Shown piece after piece: positions 61,760 through 64,000 of a stretch of 64,000 bases of DNA. The translations under genes were made by a program, and so were the position numbers. This stretch comes from Polynucleobacter aenigmaticus (GTDB lineage: Bacteria; Pseudomonadota; Gammaproteobacteria; Burkholderiales; Burkholderiaceae). Every line of letters begins with the position of its first letter. The stretch's first letter is position 1. The notes below the pieces were generated by a model. The model ran no database searches, was not told the DNA's origin, and saw only the letters and a list, made by a program, of their open reading frames with translations. The stretch covers positions 1 through 64,000 of the forward strand of contig NZ_NGUO01000011.1 in the NCBI RefSeq assembly GCF_002206635.1. Reading direction: 5' to 3'.

Positions 61760-61767
61760 GTAGTTTG

Positions 61768-61790
61768 AAACCACCTTCGGGTGGTTTTTT
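61768..61790 (+). terminator. Rho-independent terminator after tRNA-Ser
   Basis: AAACCACC-TTCG-GGTGGTTT, a stem with a stable UUCG tetraloop, followed by a T run. It lies nine bases past the tRNA CCA. The same hairpin occurs after the phasin gene. Confidence 0.93.
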
Positions 61791-61914
61791 CATGGTTTTT
61801 TGCTTAAATTTGTCTCAATTTAGCACTGAAATGCATGCTATCGTGGGGCACAACCCCCTGTTTTTAATCAAAAAATGGGGTTTTCTATATTTTTGTTGCA
61901 TTGCCGCAAATAAT

Positions 61915-61962
61915 TCTTGCAGTGCAATAAAAAACTTTTTACAATAGTGCATCGCAATAAAT
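61915..61962. promoter_or_regulatory. PhaR-like operator region before the phasin gene
   Basis: TTGCAGTGCAATAAAA (61917-61932) contains the palindrome TTGCA-G-TGCAA, and a second copy of CGCAATAAAT follows at 61953-61962. Further upstream (about 61896) TTGCATTGCCGCAAAT is a looser version. PHA-producing bacteria repress phasin genes with PhaR at TGC/GCA palindromes of this kind. The assignment is by analogy. Confidence 0.45.
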
Positions 61963-61992
61963 TTTATCCACTTAAAAAGTTAGGAAAACATC

Positions 61993-62565
61993 ATGTTCCA
62001 GAATCAATTAAACGACCAACTCTCACAAGCTCAAACTAAAGCTGTTGAAAACGCAAAGTATTTGGCACAAGTTGCTGTTGAAAGCGCGCAAGAATTAGCT
62101 GAAATCAACCAAGCTGCTGCTAAAGATGCTTTAGTTGCTGCTCAAGAAGCTAGCGCTCAATTGTTGGCAATCAAAGATCCACAGCAATTGACTCAATTGG
62201 CTCAATCAGAAGCTGCTCAAGAAGTTGCTAAATATGCTGCTGCTTACCAAGCTAAAGTAAACAAAGTTGTGCGTAACGGCAACAAAGAAGTAGCTCAAGT
62301 AGTTGACGCTTCTATTGATGACACACGTGCTGAAATGCTTAAGTTTGTTAAAGAAGCTACTAAGACAGCTCCTGCTGGTTCTGAGGCATTTGTATCTGCA
62401 TTCAAAACTGCATTTGAAACTTCACTCCAACAGTTTGACCAAGTTCGCGCTACAGCAACTGATGCTTTCGCAAACTTTGAGAAAAGTGTTGACGCTGCAT
62501 TGGCTAACGTTCAAGGCCAATATGTAGTTGCTAAGCCAGCTGCAAAAAGCCGCAAAGCTGCTTAA
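61993..62565 (+). CDS. Phasin (polyhydroxyalkanoate granule-associated protein)
   Basis: A 190-residue helical amphipathic protein of the PhaP family common in Burkholderiales (MFQNQLNDQLSQAQTKAVEN). It has long helices rich in Ala, Gln and Lys (YLAQVAVESAQELAEINQAA, TETSLQQFDQVRATATDAF-type region) and a basic tail ending AKPAAKSRKAA. Phasins coat PHB granules and limit their size. The AGGAAA site precedes ATG. A possible PhaR operator lies upstream and a strong terminator downstream, so it is a single-gene unit. The strong codon preference (GCT, GAA, CAA) suggests high expression. Confidence 0.88.
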   Translation: MFQNQLNDQLSQAQTKAVENAKYLAQVAVESAQELAEINQAAAKDALVAAQEASAQLLAIKDPQQLTQLAQSEAAQEVAKYAAAYQAKVNKVVRNGNKEVAQVVDASIDDTRAEMLKFVKEATKTAPAGSEAFVSAFKTAFETSLQQFDQVRATATDAFANFEKSVDAALANVQGQYVVAKPAAKSRKAA

Positions 62566-62589
62566 TTAGCCTTTACTGCTTTAGACGAG

Positions 62590-62611
62590 AAACCACCTTC
62601 GGGTGGTTTTT
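62590..62611 (+). terminator. Rho-independent terminator of the phasin gene
   Basis: AAACCACC-TTCG-GGTGGTTTTT: the same UUCG-capped stem as after tRNA-Ser, 25 bases past the phasin stop codon. Confidence 0.93.
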
Positions 62612-62663
62612 CACTTTCTGGTTGCCGTAATATCTCTGTACTAAAACAAAAACGGAGATAAAT

Positions 62664-62966
62664 ATGATCTTTGCAATCTTACTAATGGATCGTCCTGGTA
62701 CAGCGGAGTTGCGTATTCAAGTTCGCCCAGAACATCGCGCCTATTTAGGGCAACAGGCTGATCGCATGGCTTTTGCGGGACCTTTGACATCGGAAGATGG
62801 CAAGACAACTGTCGGTAGCTTGTTGGTAATGGACTTCCCAAGCAGTGCAGACGTAGAGGCCTGGTTATCTGACGAGCCATTCACCAAGGCGGGTGTTTAT
62901 GAAAAGCCCATCATTCATGTATTTACCAATAGTTGGCCGCAGAAGGTCGGGTTTCCGCCGGCATAA
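62664..62966 (+). CDS. YciI-family protein
   Basis: A 100-residue dimeric alpha-beta protein (MIFAILLMDRPGTAELRIQV). YciI features are PEHRAYLGQQADRMAFAGPL (conserved His with the Gly-Pro-Leu turn), SLLVMDFPSSADVEAWLSDE and PFTKAGVYEKPIIHVF. The active-site-like His and Asp are present. The family includes small lyases or dehydrohalogenases, but most members have no known substrate. A GGAG site precedes ATG. Confidence 0.88.
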   Translation: MIFAILLMDRPGTAELRIQVRPEHRAYLGQQADRMAFAGPLTSEDGKTTVGSLLVMDFPSSADVEAWLSDEPFTKAGVYEKPIIHVFTNSWPQKVGFPPA

Positions 62967-63091
62967 GGCGATATACATTCACGGCGAGATGTTTTTGTTT
63001 GGACTCCAGGGTCTGCTTTGTGGTGAAAAATAATCTCAACTTTGCCGGTTGCGTTGTCTAGTGCAGGGTCAGAATCAAGTAGACTTGAGGT

Positions 63092-63316
63092 ATGAATTCA
63101 ACTACATTGCGCCCCTTAGCTATTCTTGCTGTTACTGCCACTTTTGCCTTATCTGGCTGTGGCTCAATTGAGTCTGCAGCCCAAGATGATTGCACCTCTA
63201 TTGGCTGGCAGATTGGCAGCAAGGGCTATCAGGATTGCTTTAAGGCTAGGGTCTATGAGCGTAAGTTGGATTATTCACTCCCGCCGGGCGATAAACCTTC
63301 TCCATCCGTGATCTAA
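63092..63316 (+). CDS. Small lipoprotein, 74 residues
   Basis: A signal sequence with lipobox (LAILAVTATFALSGCGSIE, LSGC) is followed by about 50 mature residues with two more cysteines (DDCTSIGWQIGSKGYQDCF) and a basic then proline-rich tail (YSLPPGDKPSPSV). The DC-x-GxxxGSxxYxxC pattern is seen in several short lipoproteins of proteobacteria; function unknown. No gene partner is obvious. Confidence 0.7.
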   Translation: MNSTTLRPLAILAVTATFALSGCGSIESAAQDDCTSIGWQIGSKGYQDCFKARVYERKLDYSLPPGDKPSPSVI

Positions 63317-63379
63317 ATTTAGGGTTTACCCTTAGATTCATTCACTTGAGCGCCGTCAAGGACTTGGGGGCAGAAATAA

Positions 63380-63403
63380 CCCAAAATCATTTAAGATTTT
63401 GGG
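63380..63403. other. Nine-base-pair inverted repeat in the gap before the formate dehydrogenase gene
   Basis: CCCAAAATC (63380-63388) and GATTTTGGG (63395-63403) flank a six-base loop. No T run follows on either strand, so this could be a weak terminator of the lipoprotein gene or a binding site for the next promoter. Confidence 0.4.
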
Positions 63404-63533
63404 AATTTCCTATATAAAGCGAAATAAAGCATTTCTGCTTATTCAGGCATTCTCAATTTAAGTATTCGGCAACATTTAACTAGATAAAAAAATAGCAGCA
63501 ATCATTGCGACTAGAAATTAGAGACTACATACT

Positions 63534-64000
63534 ATGAATCACCCAAAACCCTCTGGAGAAATCAAGGCTGTTGCGGTAGCAACTGCAGATGATTTAAGGG
63601 AAACCATTCGTCGCAAAAGTAAGTTGAAGGGTCGTCAAGCCGATGATGTTTCATTGGCAGAGGTTCGTCAACTTGTTGGCGCAGCTGTACATCGCCGTGA
63701 TTTGCTGATTGAAAATTTACACAAACTCAATGATGAGTACCGTGCTTTGCATGATCGTCATTTGGTTGCTTTGGCAAAAGAAATGAATTTGCCGATGGCT
63801 GAAGTCTATGAAGTAGCAACCTTCTATCACCACTTTGAAGTGGTACGCGGTAATGATCCGGTAGCAGATATCACTGTACGTGTGTGCGATGGTATCGCCT
63901 GTGAATTGGCTGGTGCGCAAAACTTATTAGCCAAATTGCCAGCGATCTTAGGTAACCCCAATGTCAAAGTAATTGCAGCTCCCTGTGTAGGTCGCTGTGA
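63534..64000 (+). CDS. fdsG: NAD-linked formate dehydrogenase gamma subunit (NuoE-like), cut by the window end
   Basis: The first 155 residues of a thioredoxin-like [2Fe-2S] protein. It begins MNHPKPSGEIKAVAVATADD. The NuoE/FdsG core is visible: NLPMAEVYEVATFYHHFEVV, followed by cluster ligands in VCDGIACELAGA and APCVGRC (the ordinary spacing CxxxxC...CxxxC). In Cupriavidus and relatives FdsG passes electrons from formate to NAD. The N-terminal extension of about 50 residues before the core is normal for FdsG. The remaining subunits should follow outside the window. Confidence 0.85.
   Translation, partial: MNHPKPSGEIKAVAVATADDLRETIRRKSKLKGRQADDVSLAEVRQLVGAAVHRRDLLIENLHKLNDEYRALHDRHLVALAKEMNLPMAEVYEVATFYHHFEVVRGNDPVADITVRVCDGIACELAGAQNLLAKLPAILGNPNVKVIAAPCVGRC

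Noticed and set aside
61765..61947. A 60-codon frame between tRNA-Ser and phasin
   Set aside because: It begins inside the region of the tRNA terminator hairpin and runs through the AT-rich operator; no ribosome site or family.

Overview
The window looks like the chromosome of a free-living betaproteobacterium of the Burkholderiaceae, most like Polynucleobacter. The gene content supports this (phasin, a Bug-type solute receptor, PurU, Acs, class I fumarase, an NAD-linked formate dehydrogenase gamma subunit), as does a base composition that looks moderately AT-rich by eye. The taxon is an inference from gene content, not a measured result.

Region 1 (1-10.6 kb) is a type I secretion locus: an AprD/PrtD-like ABC exporter, a membrane fusion protein, a TolC-like outer membrane protein, then a small unknown protein, a PilZ protein, a response regulator with a glutamate in place of the phosphoacceptor aspartate, and a 1148-residue repeat-built secreted protein that is the probable substrate. 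An IS150-like element has cut the 5' half off the ABC exporter gene, so this system is probably damaged.

Region 2 (10.6-33.2 kb, mostly minus strand) is a long cellulose operon, transcribed bcsD, bcsP/R-like, bcsQ, bcsA, bcsB, bcsZ, bcsC, two WssF-like SGNH genes, a WssG/AlgF-like gene, a WssH/AlgI-like MBOAT acetyltransferase, a WssI/AlgJ-like protein, a SASA-type esterase, and a second WssI-like gene that lost its 5' end to another IS3-family element. It combines a BcsD-type synthase with a Pseudomonas wss-type acetylation module, so the likely product is O-acetylated cellulose. The reading frame of bcsB is broken inside an A8 tract between the signal peptide and the mature protein. Upstream lie two paralogous AraC-family regulator genes. 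Paired direct repeats with exactly 20-bp spacing occur before bcsD, before the first araC gene, and before the small unknown gene in region 1. An XRE-like protein and a very alanine-rich coiled-coil protein follow.

Region 3 (33.4-41.4 kb) is regulatory: a classical [4Fe-4S] FNR, a PAS-PAS-GGDEF protein with a decayed HD-GYP tail, a PhnD-like binding protein overlapping an intact membrane HD-GYP gene, a formylglycine-enzyme-like protein, and a PIF1-like helicase. A remnant of an AAA+ ATPase gene follows. Regions 1-3 together form a c-di-GMP and biofilm district carrying several signs of decay.

Region 4 (41.4-64 kb) is more ordinary: a frameshifted gamma-glutamyltransferase, a Bug receptor, CidA/LrgB, an IorAB-type molybdenum oxidoreductase followed by soxXYZA, purU, small envelope proteins, a penicillin acylase, tRNA-Leu(UAA), exbD-exbB-tonB, murI, fumarase, acs, tRNA-Ser(GGA), a phasin with a PhaR-like operator, a YciI protein, a small lipoprotein, and the start of a formate dehydrogenase gamma subunit.
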